Source: Acidipropionibacterium virtanenii
GTDB taxonomy: Bacteria; Actinomycetota; Actinomycetes; Propionibacteriales; Propionibacteriaceae
Assembly (NCBI RefSeq): GCF_003325455.1
Contig: NZ_CP025198.1
Location: 1,550,001-1,614,000, forward strand
Direction: 5' to 3'
Length of the DNA: 64,000 bases
Part shown: piece by piece, positions 29,604 through 38,946 of the stretch
Layout: every line of letters starts with the position of its first letter
Position numbering within the stretch: position 1 is the stretch's first letter
Notes under the pieces: model-generated
Databases searched by the model: none
The model's input: the letters and a program-made list of their open reading frames with translations, nothing else
What the model was told of the DNA's origin: nothing
Program-made: the position numbers and the translations under genes

Positions 29604-30829
29604 TCCGGACCGGACGCCGTCTGACCCGGCGGCAGGCGGCCAGGCTCGCCCTGGCCGCCCAGGGCCTGGGTCGTCGGCGCCCGGTCTCCACGGACCGGGC
29701 CGCGCTGCGGCGCACCGTCGGGCGCATCGGTCTGTTCCAGGTGGACTCGGTCAACGTCTTCGCCCGAGCCCATGAGATGCCTCTGTTCAGTCGGTGCGGG
29801 CCCTACGAGCCCGCGCTGCTGACCGGTGCCGTCGAGGGTCGCAGCCCGCTGCTTCACGAGACCTGGGCCCATGTTGCCAGCCTGGTCGACATCGACCTTG
29901 AACCGGCCCTGCGCTTCCGTCGGCGGGACGCCGCCAGGGAGGCGTGGCGGTCGATGGTGGATCTGCTGGACGAGAACCCGCGGCTGGTCGACGAGGTCGT
30001 CGCACGGCTGGCCGACAGCCCGGCCACCGCCCGCCAGATCTCGGGCGGACAGCGCGGCAACTCGCCCGAGAGCTGGGGATGGAACTGGTCGGCCTCCAAG
30101 ACCGCCCTGGAATGGGCGTGGCGCTGCGGGCGGGTGGCGGTGGCAGGTCGTACGGCCTCATTCGAGAAGATCTACGCGCTCCCCGAACAGGTGCTGCCGG
30201 CCCGGATCCGGGCAAGGCCCGAGCTCACCGCCTCGCAGGGACACCGGGAGCTGGCCGCCCGCGCGGCCAAGGCCCTGGGAGTCTTCACCCCCGCAGACCT
30301 GGCGGACTACTTCCGCACCCGCAGGAGACCGACCGATGCCGCCTTGGCGTCGCTGGCCGACGAGGGGTTCGTCGAGCCGGTGCGCGTCGGCGGGGATCCG
30401 GGCTGGTGGATGTGCGCCGGTTCTGCCCTCCCCCGGAGGATGGCGGCCTGCACCCTCGTCTCCCCGTTCGACCCGGTGATCTTCCGCCGCGAGCGCGCCC
30501 TGCGGCTCCACGACCTGGACTACCGGATCGAGATCTACGTCCCCCGAGCCAGGCGGAGGTTCGGCTACTACTGCCTGCCCTTCCTGCTGGGCCAGGACTT
30601 CGTGGCCCGGGTCGATCTGCGTGCCGATCGCGCGGCAGGCGAGCTCGAGATCGCCTCTGCCTGGCGCGAACCCGGTGCTGAGTCCGCTCCCGCCTTCCCC
30701 GGATGGTCGACGGTCGCCGCGGCGCTGGCCGGCCACCTGGAGGAGGTTGCCCGGTGGCGGGGTCTCGGGCGGATCCGGGTGCTCGACGTCGGGGATCTGG
30801 CTGAAGGGCTCGCCCGCTCGACGGACTGA
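29600..30829 (+). CDS. AlkX/YcaQ-type winged-helix DNA glycosylase with a probable CTG start
   Basis: About 409 residues of the HTH_42 (DUF1006) family, whose members excise bulky or crosslinked bases. The catalytic Q-x-D motif is QVD at residues 47-49 (GLFQVDSVNV), the YcaQ form rather than the QxQ of AlkZ. Other family blocks include FARAHEMPLFSRCG, LLHETWAHVASLV and VSPFDPVIF. No ATG, GTG or TTG precedes the conserved N-terminus; the first GTG is the Val of QVD itself. CTG 29600, which overlaps the hpf stop (CTGA), is the best start. Confidence 0.85.
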   Translation: MIRTGRRLTRRQAARLALAAQGLGRRRPVSTDRAALRRTVGRIGLFQVDSVNVFARAHEMPLFSRCGPYEPALLTGAVEGRSPLLHETWAHVASLVDIDLEPALRFRRRDAAREAWRSMVDLLDENPRLVDEVVARLADSPATARQISGGQRGNSPESWGWNWSASKTALEWAWRCGRVAVAGRTASFEKIYALPEQVLPARIRARPELTASQGHRELAARAAKALGVFTPADLADYFRTRRRPTDAALASLADEGFVEPVRVGGDPGWWMCAGSALPRRMAACTLVSPFDPVIFRRERALRLHDLDYRIEIYVPRARRRFGYYCLPFLLGQDFVARVDLRADRAAGELEIASAWREPGAESAPAFPGWSTVAAALAGHLEEVARWRGLGRIRVLDVGDLAEGLARSTD

Positions 30830-30978
30830 TCGGGCCGCTTTTGTGACGTCCGCTCTGGGTTGTGCCGGGCCGACCGCTTAGGATGGATTCCGGCCCGCAG
30901 CCTGTCCAGGTTGCCACGGCCGTGCCTGTCGGGTCATCGACCCGGGCGGCCCAACCGTCCACCTAGGAGGACCATCCC

Positions 30979-33765
30979 TTGAACCCCTTGGATCGCGTGC
31001 TGCATGCCGGTGAGGGGAAGGTGCTGCGGCACCTCAACCGGATCGTCGGCCAGGTCAACAGCATCGAGGACGACTACGTCGAGATGTCTGACGAGGAGCT
31101 GTCGGGGCAGACCGCAGACTTCAAGAAGCGGCTCGACAACGGCGAGGACCTCGACCGGCTGCTGCCGGAGGCCTTCGCGACGGTCCGGGAGGCCGGCAAC
31201 AGGGTGCTCAACAAGCGCCTCTTCGACGTCCAGATCATGGGCGGAGCCGCCCTCCACGAATGCAACATCGCCGAGATGAAGACCGGCGAGGGCAAGACCA
31301 TGGTCGGCCTGCTGCCCGCCTACCTCAACGGGCTCTCCGGTCTGGGCGTCCACGTCGTCACGGTCAACGACTACCTGGCCCGGATCCAGTCCGAGCAGAT
31401 GGGCCGGGTGCACCGCTTCCTGGGTCTGGAGACCTCGGCGATCCTCACCGAGATGTCCCCGGCCGAGCGCAAGGTGGCCTACGGCGCCGACATCACCTAC
31501 GGCACGAACAACGAGTTCGGCTTCGACTATCTTCGCGACAACATGGCGTCCACCCTCGAGGACTGCGTGCAGCGCGGTCACCACTTCGCGATCGTCGACG
31601 AGGTGGACTCGATCCTCATCGACGAGGCCCGGACGCCGCTCATCATCTCGGGCCCCGCCGAGGAGAACAAGCAGTGGTATCCCGAGTTCGCGCGCATCGT
31701 CAAGAAGCTGGTGCGCGACCGGGACTACGAGGTCGATGAGAAGAAGCGCACCGTCTCGGTGCTCGGCCACGGCATCGAGATGGTCGAGCAGAGGCTCGGG
31801 ATCGACAACCTCTACGAGTCCGAGAACACCCCGCTGATCGGCTACCTCAACAACGCCATCAAGGCCAAGGAACTCTTCCACCTCGACAAGGACTACGTCA
31901 TCAGCGACGGCGAGGTCCTCATCGTCGACGAGCACACCGGCCGCACCCTGGCCGGACGCCGCTACAACGAGGGTCTCCACCAGGCCCTGGAGGCCAAGGA
32001 GCACGTCGAGATCAAGGACGAGTACCAGACGCTGGCGACCATCACCCTGCAGAACTACTTCAGGATGTACGACAAGCTCGCCGGCATGACGGGAACCGCC
32101 AAGACCGAGGAGAGCGAGTTCCAGAAGATCTACGGTCTGGGCGTCATCCCGATCCCCACGAACGAACCGATGATCCGCCTCGATCAGAAGGACCTCATCT
32201 ACCGCACCGAGAGCGCGAAGTTCGACGCCGTCGTCGCCGACGTGGTAGAGCGCCATGAGGAGGGCCAGCCGATCCTCATCGGCACCGCCTCGGTGGCCAA
32301 GTCCGAGGTGCTCAGCGCCCAGCTCAAGAAGGCGGGAGTCCCGCACAAGGTCCTCAACGCCAAGCATCATGAGTCCGAGGCCGCGATCGTGGCCCTGGCC
32401 GGGCGCAAGGGGGCCGTGACGGTCTCCACCAACATGGCCGGCCGGGGCACCGACATCATGCTCGGCGGGAACCCGGAGTTCCTCACCGAGCTGGAGCTGC
32501 GGGAGAAGGGGCTCGATCCGGTCAAGGACGAGGAGGCCTACCGGCTGGCTTACAAGAACACTCTGACCAAGCTCGAGAAGCAGTCGGCCAAGGAGCACGA
32601 CGAGGTCGAGGAGCTCGGCGGGCTCTACGTCATCGGCTCCGAGCGTCACGAGTCGCGGCGTATCGACAATCAGCTGCGCGGACGCTCGGGACGCCAGGGC
32701 GATCCCGGCGAGTCCCGGTTCTACCTGTCCCTGCAGGACGAGCTGATGCGGCTGTTCAAGCCCGAGGTGATCGACCGGGCGATGGTGACCCTCAAGATGC
32801 CCGAGGATGTGCCGATCGAGTCCAAGTGGGTGTCCCGCCAGATCGAGAGCGCCCAGAAGCAGGTCGAGGCCCAGAACTTCGAGATGCGCAAGAATGTCCT
32901 CAAGTACGACGATGTGATGAACCGCCAGCGCCACGCCATCTACTCCGACCGCCGCAAGGTGCTGGAGGGCGCCGACGTCGAGAAGGAGCTGCGGGCCACC
33001 ACCGATCGGGTGGTCGAGGAGGGGGTCCGCCAGTACACCGACGGGTTCTCCGAGGACTGGGACCTCGACGAGCTGTGGTCGGAGATGGGCAAGATCTATC
33101 CGGTCGGGCTCGACAAGGACGAGTACGAGGACTGTCAGGAGCAGGACGAGCTGGTGGAGGCCTTCGTCGCCGATGCGGAGTCCGCCTACGACTCCCGGCA
33201 GGAGGCCCTCGGCGAGGACACCATGCGCGAGCTGGAGCGACAGGTGCTGCTCACGGTGCTGGACCGCAAGTGGCGGGAGCATCTCTACGAGATGGACTAC
33301 CTGCGCGAGGGCATCGGGCTGCGGGCGATGGCCCAGCGCGACCCCCTGGTGGAGTATCAGCGCGAGGGCGGCCAGATGTTCAACGCGATGATGGACGCCT
33401 TCAAGGAAGAGGTCGTCGGATTCCTGTTCAACCTCGACGTGCAGGCCTCCGCCACGCCGGACGTGGGGCTGGTCACCACCGAGTCCGGAGCGGCCGTCAC
33501 CGCCGACTCGCTGGTCGGTGCGGCATCAGTCGCGGCGGGAACCTCCTCGGGAACACAGGCGGAACTCAGCTACAGCGCCGCCGATGAGTCCGGTGAGATC
33601 CAGGAGCGGTCCGGAGCCGGTGCCGTCGGTGATCCGGGCGCTGCGGATCCCGACAAGGAACGGGTCGAGAAACCCGAGGGATTCAAGAACGTCGGACGCA
33701 ATCAGAAGTGCCCGTGCGGGTCGGGCAAGAAGTTCAAGCACTGCCACGGCCGGACGGCCGGCTGA
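30979..33765 (+). CDS. secA: Preprotein translocase ATPase SecA
   Basis: A 928-residue motor that drives proteins through SecYEG. Walker A is MKTGEGKT near residue 100, Walker B is [20 protein letters not shown], and the helicase-like block is [17 protein letters not shown]. The C-terminus ends in a Cys-rich zinc tail ([14 protein letters not shown]). This is the housekeeping SecA1 by length and context. Translation starts at TTG 30979 after TAGGAGG. A likely -10 (TAGGAT) lies at 30879-30884, giving a leader of about 90 bases. Confidence 0.97.
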   Translation: MNPLDRVLHAGEGKVLRHLNRIVGQVNSIEDDYVEMSDEELSGQTADFKKRLDNGEDLDRLLPEAFATVREAGNRVLNKRLFDVQIMGGAALHECNIAEMKTGEGKTMVGLLPAYLNGLSGLGVHVVTVNDYLARIQSEQMGRVHRFLGLETSAILTEMSPAERKVAYGADITYGTNNEFGFDYLRDNMASTLEDCVQRGHHFAIVDEVDSILIDEARTPLIISGPAEENKQWYPEFARIVKKLVRDRDYEVDEKKRTVSVLGHGIEMVEQRLGIDNLYESENTPLIGYLNNAIKAKELFHLDKDYVISDGEVLIVDEHTGRTLAGRRYNEGLHQALEAKEHVEIKDEYQTLATITLQNYFRMYDKLAGMTGTAKTEESEFQKIYGLGVIPIPTNEPMIRLDQKDLIYRTESAKFDAVVADVVERHEEGQPILIGTASVAKSEVLSAQLKKAGVPHKVLNAKHHESEAAIVALAGRKGAVTVSTNMAGRGTDIMLGGNPEFLTELELREKGLDPVKDEEAYRLAYKNTLTKLEKQSAKEHDEVEELGGLYVIGSERHESRRIDNQLRGRSGRQGDPGESRFYLSLQDELMRLFKPEVIDRAMVTLKMPEDVPIESKWVSRQIESAQKQVEAQNFEMRKNVLKYDDVMNRQRHAIYSDRRKVLEGADVEKELRATTDRVVEEGVRQYTDGFSEDWDLDELWSEMGKIYPVGLDKDEYEDCQEQDELVEAFVADAESAYDSRQEALGEDTMRELERQVLLTVLDRKWREHLYEMDYLREGIGLRAMAQRDPLVEYQREGGQMFNAMMDAFKEEVVGFLFNLDVQASATPDVGLVTTESGAAVTADSLVGAASVAAGTSSGTQAELSYSAADESGEIQERSGAGAVGDPGAADPDKERVEKPEGFKNVGRNQKCPCGSGKKFKHCHGRTAG

Positions 33766-34336
33766 GGGGGGAGGCGACGGATCTGGCTCCTCCCAGCAGC
33801 GCGGTGACGCCGGGGCTGGCGACCAGGCCGGCCTCGCTCACCAGCCAGCCCTGGCGGCGCCGTTCCAGTCGCAGGCCCATCGCCAGGCGATGGCCCGCGA
33901 CATCCAGCGTCACAACAGCGTCGATCACCCCGTCGACGGCCCCTGCGTGCGGGCTGGACACCAGTGCGGCACGGGCCCAGGCGGGCCCGCGCGGCCATTC
34001 GTGGAGCTGTTCGAAGGCCTCCTCGGTGCACAGCATTCGCAGGTGCGGCATGGCGCGGCGGCCCGAAACGCACTCGAGGATGATAGCCGCGACGGTGGTG
34101 GTCATCCGTGCGGCCACCCTGTCGGAAGACACCCGACCGTCGGAGATGGCACTGGCCGGGGGCCCCGTGCTGCCCGTGTCGAGGGACAGCAGCGGCAGAG
34201 GCTGCTGTCCGGTGACCCGGGGTGGAGGGCCGTCGAGGGCCCTGGGCACCCAGTCGGCCACCTGCTCCAGGACGATCCCGTCGACGGCCAGGAGGACGCG
34301 GCTGATGTCATCGCGGATCGGATCTGTCGGGCTCAT
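33734..34336 (-). CDS. Rv3235-family protein
   Basis: A 200-residue protein whose second half (about residues 80-175) matches the Rv3235 family seen beside secA in actinobacteria: [30 protein letters not shown], then [26 protein letters not shown]. The first 75 residues are unrelated linker-like sequence. Function unknown. It converges on secA and its last 32 bases overlap the secA 3' end. The ATG lies at 34336. Confidence 0.72.
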   Translation of the reverse strand: MSPTDPIRDDISRVLLAVDGIVLEQVADWVPRALDGPPPRVTGQQPLPLLSLDTGSTGPPASAISDGRVSSDRVAARMTTTVAAIILECVSGRRAMPHLRMLCTEEAFEQLHEWPRGPAWARAALVSSPHAGAVDGVIDAVVTLDVAGHRLAMGLRLERRRQGWLVSEAGLVASPGVTALLGGARSVASPLSRPSGRGSA

Positions 34337-34513
34337 GGTCCAAGTCCACTAGAGACCCACACGATATGGCCAGAGTCTGTGACGACGAATGTGGACAATC
34401 TCCCAGCGGAGAGTCGGCGACGGCCCATCGGGTGGGACGGTACCGTCCGGAGGTCGAGACAGGCACCGCCGTACGGATACGGTGGCATGACAGCCGTCAC
34501 AGGAGGACACCAG

Positions 34514-35029
34514 ATGCCAGCACGTACATCACACAGCACGGGCGCCGATCGACTCGTATTCATCCCTGCCGATGCGAGCGGTGCCCGGAAGCTGGTGGAG
34601 GACGGCGGTTCGGATGTCCAGGGCTTCGCCGTCACCCCCGAGCTGCGCTCGATTCTCGATCTGGGCGCGGGCGGCGAGGAGGAGGCCGAGCGCGCCGCCA
34701 TGGTGATCGGATCCATCTGGGGCCTGGCGCGATTCGGCCGGCGTCTGGTGCTGGTGGCCCACCTGCCCGAGGCGGAGCTCGGGGAGAACTACGAGGTCGA
34801 CAACGGCGGGGTGTCCATCGCCCGTCTCCAGCCCTCCAGAATCACCGCATGGTTCGCCGACGAGGACGACCGGGTCTCGGAACCGGCCGCCGGCCAGATC
34901 GCCGGAATGGTCATCGATGACGCGTGGAACGACGTCTCGGTTCAGAGCCTGCTCGCCGAGCACGAGATGTCCTGGCACGACATCACCGAGCAGTTGCCGG
35001 CTCCCGGCACCGATCCCGTCCGCAGCTGA
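34514..35029 (+). CDS. DUF6912 family protein
   Basis: A 171-residue cytoplasmic protein. It starts LVFIPADASGARKLVEDGG, continues FAVTPELRSIL and has an acidic stretch GAGGEEEAERAAM, as in the DUF6912 family of actinobacteria. The centre includes VLVAHLPEAELGE and ITAWFADEDDR. Function unknown. ATG 34514 follows AGGAGG. A strong bidirectional hairpin separates it from the convergent DUF2505 gene. Confidence 0.72.
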   Translation: MPARTSHSTGADRLVFIPADASGARKLVEDGGSDVQGFAVTPELRSILDLGAGGEEEAERAAMVIGSIWGLARFGRRLVLVAHLPEAELGENYEVDNGGVSIARLQPSRITAWFADEDDRVSEPAAGQIAGMVIDDAWNDVSVQSLLAEHEMSWHDITEQLPAPGTDPVRS

Positions 35030-35052
35030 TCCGTCCCCGGATCCGCGGCCGA

Positions 35053-35087
35053 CGAGGGCCCCGCATCGCCATGATGCGGGGCCCTCG
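35053..35087. terminator. Bidirectional terminator between DUF6912 and DUF2505 genes
   Basis: Fifteen-base perfect arms CGAGGGCCCCGCATC and GATGCGGGGCCCTCG surround GCCAT, centred between two convergent stop codons. Such a symmetric stem can end both transcripts. U-runs are weak on both sides. Confidence 0.8.
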
Positions 35088-35108
35088 CACATCCGTGGGG
35101 GGCGCGGA

Positions 35109-35579
35109 TCACCTGGACAGGTAGTCGTCCCCGGCCTCCTGCTGCACATCGAAGGCGCGGGTGAGATAGGGCCCTGCGACCTTCTCGAGCTTCTTGCCGA
35201 CCACCGGCAGCGAGATGGTGAACTCGCCGGTGTAGGTGACGACGCTGCCGGGACCACCGGCGGCCAGGCTCGCATGACCCACGGCCTTGGCGGGCATCCC
35301 CTTCGGGTTGATGACGAGCTCGCCCTGCCGGGAGCCGTCCTCGGCGGGTGCCTGCCAGGTGAGGTCTTGGTGCGCCGACAGGGTCTCACCCACGATCTTC
35401 TGAACCTGGTGAGGGGCGGGGAGAGCCAGATCCAAGGAGATCCCGTTCTCGGTCGGAGTGATGTTGCTGGTCGTGGCGCCGATGCGGCGGTAGACGTCGA
35501 CCCACCATTCGGGGTCGGTCATCATGGCAGTCACCTTGTCGGGGGTGGCTGCGAACTGGGCGGTCGTGTTGATGTCCAT
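35109..35579 (-). CDS. DUF2505 (SRPBCC-fold) protein
   Basis: A 156-residue protein with the DUF2505 pattern: N-terminal MDINTTAQFAATPDKVTAMMTDPEWW, a central DLTWQAPAEDGSRQGELVINPKGMPAKAVGHASL, and the C-terminal GKKLEKVAGPYLTRAFDVQQEAGDDYL. The SRPBCC fold binds hydrophobic ligands, but no ligand is known for this family. It appears monocistronic and its start diverges from the PHP gene across 183 bases. Confidence 0.85.
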   Translation of the reverse strand: MDINTTAQFAATPDKVTAMMTDPEWWVDVYRRIGATTSNITPTENGISLDLALPAPHQVQKIVGETLSAHQDLTWQAPAEDGSRQGELVINPKGMPAKAVGHASLAAGGPGSVVTYTGEFTISLPVVGKKLEKVAGPYLTRAFDVQQEAGDDYLSR

Positions 35580-35762
35580 GACGACACAGTCTTGCACTCT
35601 CGGCGATGACGCCTCCAATCCCCTCCTACCCATCGCGGCTCCACGGTGGTTCTGCGGGCCGCCAGGGGGTCCATCCGCGGCTCGCCGCGCATGTGCGTAC
35701 GCTGGGGCCGTCGGCCGATCAGGAATCGCCCGCCGACGTGACGCTTCACGTGGAGGTGAATC

Positions 35763-36623
35763 GTGCGGATCGACCTGCACACCCATTCCGCCGTGTCCGA
35801 CGGGACAGACTCGCCGACGGGCCTGGTGATGGCTGCCGCCGAGGCCCGCCTGCAGGTCATCGCCCTGACCGATCACGACACCTTCGACGGGCTGCCAGAA
35901 GCGATCGCGGCGGGGCAGCGGTTCGGGGTGCGGGTGCTTCCGGGCGTCGAGGTCTCATGCAATCAGGGGGGCACCGAGGTGCACCTGCTCGGCTACGGCT
36001 GCAGAGTCTCCGACGAGGCGCTGGGCGCCGAGCTGGAGCTCATTCGCAAGGGCCGCGGCGGACGGCTGGCCAGGATGGTCGCCGCCCTGCGGGAAGCCGG
36101 TCTCGACATCACCGTCGACGAGGTGCTGGCCAGGGCCGGATCGGCCCCGAGCATCGGACGCCCCCACGTCGCAGACGTCATGATCGCGAAGGGCTACGTC
36201 GCCGATCGCGACGAGGCCTTCCGCGACTGGCTCGACGAGGGCCGGCCCGGGTTCGTCCGCCGTTACTCCTGCGACCTGCCAAGGGCGGTCGATCTCATCC
36301 ACGGGGCCGGCGGCGCGGCGGTCCTGGCCCACCCGTGGGGCCGGGGGGCCGAATCCGTGCTCACCACCGACGTCATCACCGCACTGGCGCGCCGGCACGG
36401 TCTTGACGGCATCGAGGTGGATCACCAGAACCACACCGCCGAGCAGCGCTCCCTGCTGTTCGACCTGGGAGGGCGGCTCGGTCTGATCCGGACAGGATCC
36501 AGCGACTACCACGGCACCGGGAAGAAGGATCACGCACTGGGCTGCAACACCACCCGCGAGACCGCCTATCGCGAGCTGTGCATCCGGATCCAGATCCGGG
36601 GCGGCGAGCTGTACCGGGTCTGA
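35763..36623 (+). CDS. PHP-domain phosphoesterase (RNase AM/YciV-like)
   Basis: A 286-residue protein with the metal-binding blocks DLHTHSAVSDGTD (residues 4-16), ALTDHDTFDGL, GVEVSC, HLLGY, LAHPWG and SSDYHG. These match the YciV/TrpH branch of the PHP superfamily, where E. coli YciV acts as a 5'-3' exonuclease on RNA and phosphorylated nucleotides. GTG 35763 is supported by GTGGAGG upstream. An ArdC-like metallopeptidase gene follows after 11 bases. Confidence 0.88.
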   Translation: MRIDLHTHSAVSDGTDSPTGLVMAAAEARLQVIALTDHDTFDGLPEAIAAGQRFGVRVLPGVEVSCNQGGTEVHLLGYGCRVSDEALGAELELIRKGRGGRLARMVAALREAGLDITVDEVLARAGSAPSIGRPHVADVMIAKGYVADRDEAFRDWLDEGRPGFVRRYSCDLPRAVDLIHGAGGAAVLAHPWGRGAESVLTTDVITALARRHGLDGIEVDHQNHTAEQRSLLFDLGGRLGLIRTGSSDYHGTGKKDHALGCNTTRETAYRELCIRIQIRGGELYRV

Positions 36624-36634
36624 GGAGGGCTTCG

Positions 36635-37579
36635 ATGGATCTGCACGATGCGGTCGGCGCCATCGGCGGTCAGACCCGCGACACGCCGGAGCTGCCCGGC
36701 CTGGACAGCCTCTATGCGGCCGCCGCGGCGGGCCGGCCCTCCGACGAGCTGGAGGATCTGCGGGCCGTGCTGTGCCGACTGCCGATGCTCGGCCCCTACA
36801 ACGCCATGCTGGTCGAGGTGCAGCGTCCAGGAGCCCTGTACGTCGCCACCGCCTGGACCTGGCGTCACGAGTTCGGACGGCATCCGCGCCCGGGAGCCCG
36901 GCCGCTGGTCATCCTCAAACCCTTCATGCCGGTGGAATTCGTCTACGACGTCAGCGAGACCGACGGAAGGCCGCTGCCGCAGGGCGTTATGGATCCCTTC
37001 CGTGCCAGCGGGCCGGTCACCGAGGAGGGGCTGTCGGCATTCACGGGCAGGCTGCCCGACGAGGCGATCAGCTACCGGGAGACACCCTTCGGTTCGGCCC
37101 AGGCCGGCCGGACGCAGACCGTCGGGTCCTGGGATCCGGGGCGGGCGCCGCGCAAGGGCGAGATCCGATACGCGATCACGGTCAACGATTCGACGGACCC
37201 GGCGACCCGCCTGGCAACCCTCTTCCACGAGTTGGGGCACATCTACTGCGGGCACCTGGCGGGGGCCGGTGCACAGCGTCATCAGCGCCGTGCCCTCAGC
37301 CCCGAGAGCCAGGAGTTCGAGGCCGAGATCGTCTCCTGGCTGGCCTGCGGACGCCTCCGCATCGACTCCCCGTCCGGGCGCTACCTGCACGGCCACCTGC
37401 AGCCGGACGGGACGATGCCACCTGTTTCGGTGCAGGCGGTCGTTCACGCCCTGGGCAAGGTGGAGGCGATCGCGGGCGGGATGAGGTCGCTGGCAGCCAT
37501 GGTGTCGGGGCCGCCGGCGCGCGACGAGGAGGAGCCCTCCGCCCAGGAGATGCTCGATTTCGGCGCGTGGGAGCCGTGA
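36635..37579 (+). CDS. ArdC-like zinc metallopeptidase
   Basis: A 314-residue protein. The N-terminal part (LGPYNAMLVEVQRPGALYVA, RHEFGRHPRPGARPLVILKP, VEFVYDVSETDG) resembles the ssDNA-binding module of plasmid antirestriction protein ArdC. The second half has a zincin site, ATLFHELGHIYCGHL, with a downstream EFEAEIVSWLACGRL that supplies the third ligand, as in ImmA/IrrE peptidases. The C-terminus is acidic. It probably cleaves or unfolds a protein target; which one is unknown. It is on the chromosome, behind a PHP gene, with no plasmid or phage genes nearby. ATG 36635 has GGAGG upstream. Confidence 0.72.
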   Translation: MDLHDAVGAIGGQTRDTPELPGLDSLYAAAAAGRPSDELEDLRAVLCRLPMLGPYNAMLVEVQRPGALYVATAWTWRHEFGRHPRPGARPLVILKPFMPVEFVYDVSETDGRPLPQGVMDPFRASGPVTEEGLSAFTGRLPDEAISYRETPFGSAQAGRTQTVGSWDPGRAPRKGEIRYAITVNDSTDPATRLATLFHELGHIYCGHLAGAGAQRHQRRALSPESQEFEAEIVSWLACGRLRIDSPSGRYLHGHLQPDGTMPPVSVQAVVHALGKVEAIAGGMRSLAAMVSGPPARDEEEPSAQEMLDFGAWEP

Positions 37580-37614
37580 CCGCCGGGCGCGGCGGCCACC
37601 GGCGTCAGGCTTGC

Positions 37615-37724
37615 TAAGCTGTGCCCCATGACCGTCGTGCGCCCGCCCCAGCTGATCTGGTGGCGCCGTTGCGTGCGGCCCTGAACCACCCCTTCCCGTC
37701 AACGGCCGCCCTGTGGCGGCCGTT
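37615..37724 (+). promoter_or_regulatory. trpS transcription-attenuation leader
   Basis: TAAGCT (37615-37620) is a likely -10 seven bases before the leader peptide ATG. After the peptide a hairpin, AACGGCCGCC-CTGT-GGCGGCCGTT (37701-37724), resembles a terminator. Two upstream segments can pair with its left arm instead: GCGGCC at 37675-37680 with GGCCGC at 37704-37709, and GGCGCCGTT at 37662-37670 with AACGGCCGCC leaving one bulge. A ribosome stalled on the Trp codons would leave 37675-37680 free; one at the stop codon would cover it. This is the logic of a trp-type attenuator. Confidence 0.75.
37628..37684 (+). CDS. trpS leader peptide with tandem Trp codons
   Basis: An 18-codon frame, MTVVRPPQLIWWRRCVRP, with two adjacent TGG codons at 37658-37663 and a TGA at 37682. 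It starts at an ATG seven bases after a -10-like TAAGCT, so it is probably leaderless. It sits 77 bases before trpS and just ahead of a G/C-rich hairpin. It likely senses charged tRNA-Trp rather than acting as a stable peptide. Confidence 0.75.
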   Translation: MTVVRPPQLIWWRRCVRP

Positions 37725-37760
37725 CGTGCGTCGTGCGCCGCGGGGGCCTGAAAGGACACC

Positions 37761-38858
37761 ATGACTGACAACTCTCCCGAGGCCGGTGAGGGCTCCAACG
37801 AGGCCACTCTGGCTCGCTCCCAGGCGCGAAGCGACAAGGTTGAGGCCGATCTGGCCGTGCATCCGGAGAACTGGCGGATCCTCACCGGTGACCGCCCCAC
37901 CGGCAAGCTCCACATCGGTCACTACTTCGGTTCCCTGGCCAACCGGGTGAGGCTGCAGGACCGTGGCGTGGAGTCCTTCCTGGTGATCGCCGACTACCAG
38001 GTGATCTACGACCGCGACGGGGTGGGCGATATCCAGGAGAACGTCCTGTCGGGGGTGGCCGACTATCTGGCGATCGGCATCGATCCAGCCCGGAGCACGA
38101 TCTTCACCCATTCCGCCCTGCCGGGCCTCAACCAGCTGTTGCTGCCCTTCCTGTCGCTGGTCACCGACGCCGAGCTGCGCCGCAACCCGACCGTCAAGGA
38201 CGAGCTGTCCACCTCGGAACGGCCCATGTCCGGGCTGATGCTCACCTTCCCGGTGCATCAGGCCGCCGACATCCTGTTCTGCAAGGCCAACCTGGTGCCG
38301 GTCGGCAAGGACCAGCTCCCTCATATCGAGCAGACCCGGGTGATCGCTCGTCGCTTCGACGAGCGGTACGGAAGGGTGGACCCCGATCACCCCGTCTTCC
38401 CCGAGCCCGAGGCCCTGCTGTCGGCCACCCCGCACGTCCTCGGGCTGGACGGCACCAAGATGAGCAAGTCGCGCGGCAACACCATCGAGATCGGGATGAC
38501 CGCCGACCAGACCGCCAAACTCATCAAGAAGGCCAAGACCGACGCCGAGCGTCACATCAGTTACGACCCGGACGCACGCCCCGAGGTGTCGAACCTGCTA
38601 CTGCTCACGGGGCTGTGCGAGGGCTCGGATCCGGAGACGGTCGCCGAGGAGATCGGCGACGGCGGGTCGGGGACTCTCAAGAAGAGACTCACCGCGTCGA
38701 TGAACGACTACTTCGCCCCGATCCGGGCGAAGCGGGCGGAGCTGGCCGCCGACGAAGGGTACCTGCGTTCCGTGCTGCGCGAAGGCAACGGGCGCGCCGG
38801 GGCGGTGGCCGACCGGACTCTCGACGAGGTCCGGCGCGCCATGAAGATGGTCTACTGA
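37761..38858 (+). CDS. trpS: Tryptophan--tRNA ligase
   Basis: A 365-residue class I synthetase. The HIGH motif appears as GKLHIGHYFGSL near residue 48, and KMSKS in LDGTKMSKSRGNTIEIG. Length is slightly above the usual 330-340 because of a charged N-terminal extension of about 35 residues. The ATG follows GAAAGGACACC. It is preceded by an attenuation leader, and its last four codons are repeated just downstream. Confidence 0.96.
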   Translation: MTDNSPEAGEGSNEATLARSQARSDKVEADLAVHPENWRILTGDRPTGKLHIGHYFGSLANRVRLQDRGVESFLVIADYQVIYDRDGVGDIQENVLSGVADYLAIGIDPARSTIFTHSALPGLNQLLLPFLSLVTDAELRRNPTVKDELSTSERPMSGLMLTFPVHQAADILFCKANLVPVGKDQLPHIEQTRVIARRFDERYGRVDPDHPVFPEPEALLSATPHVLGLDGTKMSKSRGNTIEIGMTADQTAKLIKKAKTDAERHISYDPDARPEVSNLLLLTGLCEGSDPETVAEEIGDGGSGTLKKRLTASMNDYFAPIRAKRAELAADEGYLRSVLREGNGRAGAVADRTLDEVRRAMKMVY

Positions 38859-38880
38859 GCTGGATGGTGTATTGAGCTGG
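38847..38880 (+). repeat. 17-bp tandem duplication of the trpS tail
   Basis: ATGGTCTACTGAGCTGG is followed at once by ATGGTGTATTGAGCTGG. They differ at two positions, both third bases of codons if read in the trpS frame, so each copy encodes Met-Val-Tyr-stop. The second copy is not translated as part of TrpS. Confidence 0.8.
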
Positions 38881-38886
38881 GAGACC

Positions 38887-38922
38887 ACGACGCCCCGGAA
38901 CCACGAGGTTCCGGGGCGTCGT
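38887..38922. terminator. Bidirectional terminator between trpS and the DEAD-box gene
   Basis: Sixteen-base perfect arms (ACGACGCCCCGGAACC and GGTTCCGGGGCGTCGT) with an ACGA loop lie between convergent stop codons. The plus-strand side is followed by TCATGCGG, so the U-run is poor. Confidence 0.85.
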
Positions 38923-38946
38923 TCATGCGGCTGGTCGGGGAGCGGC

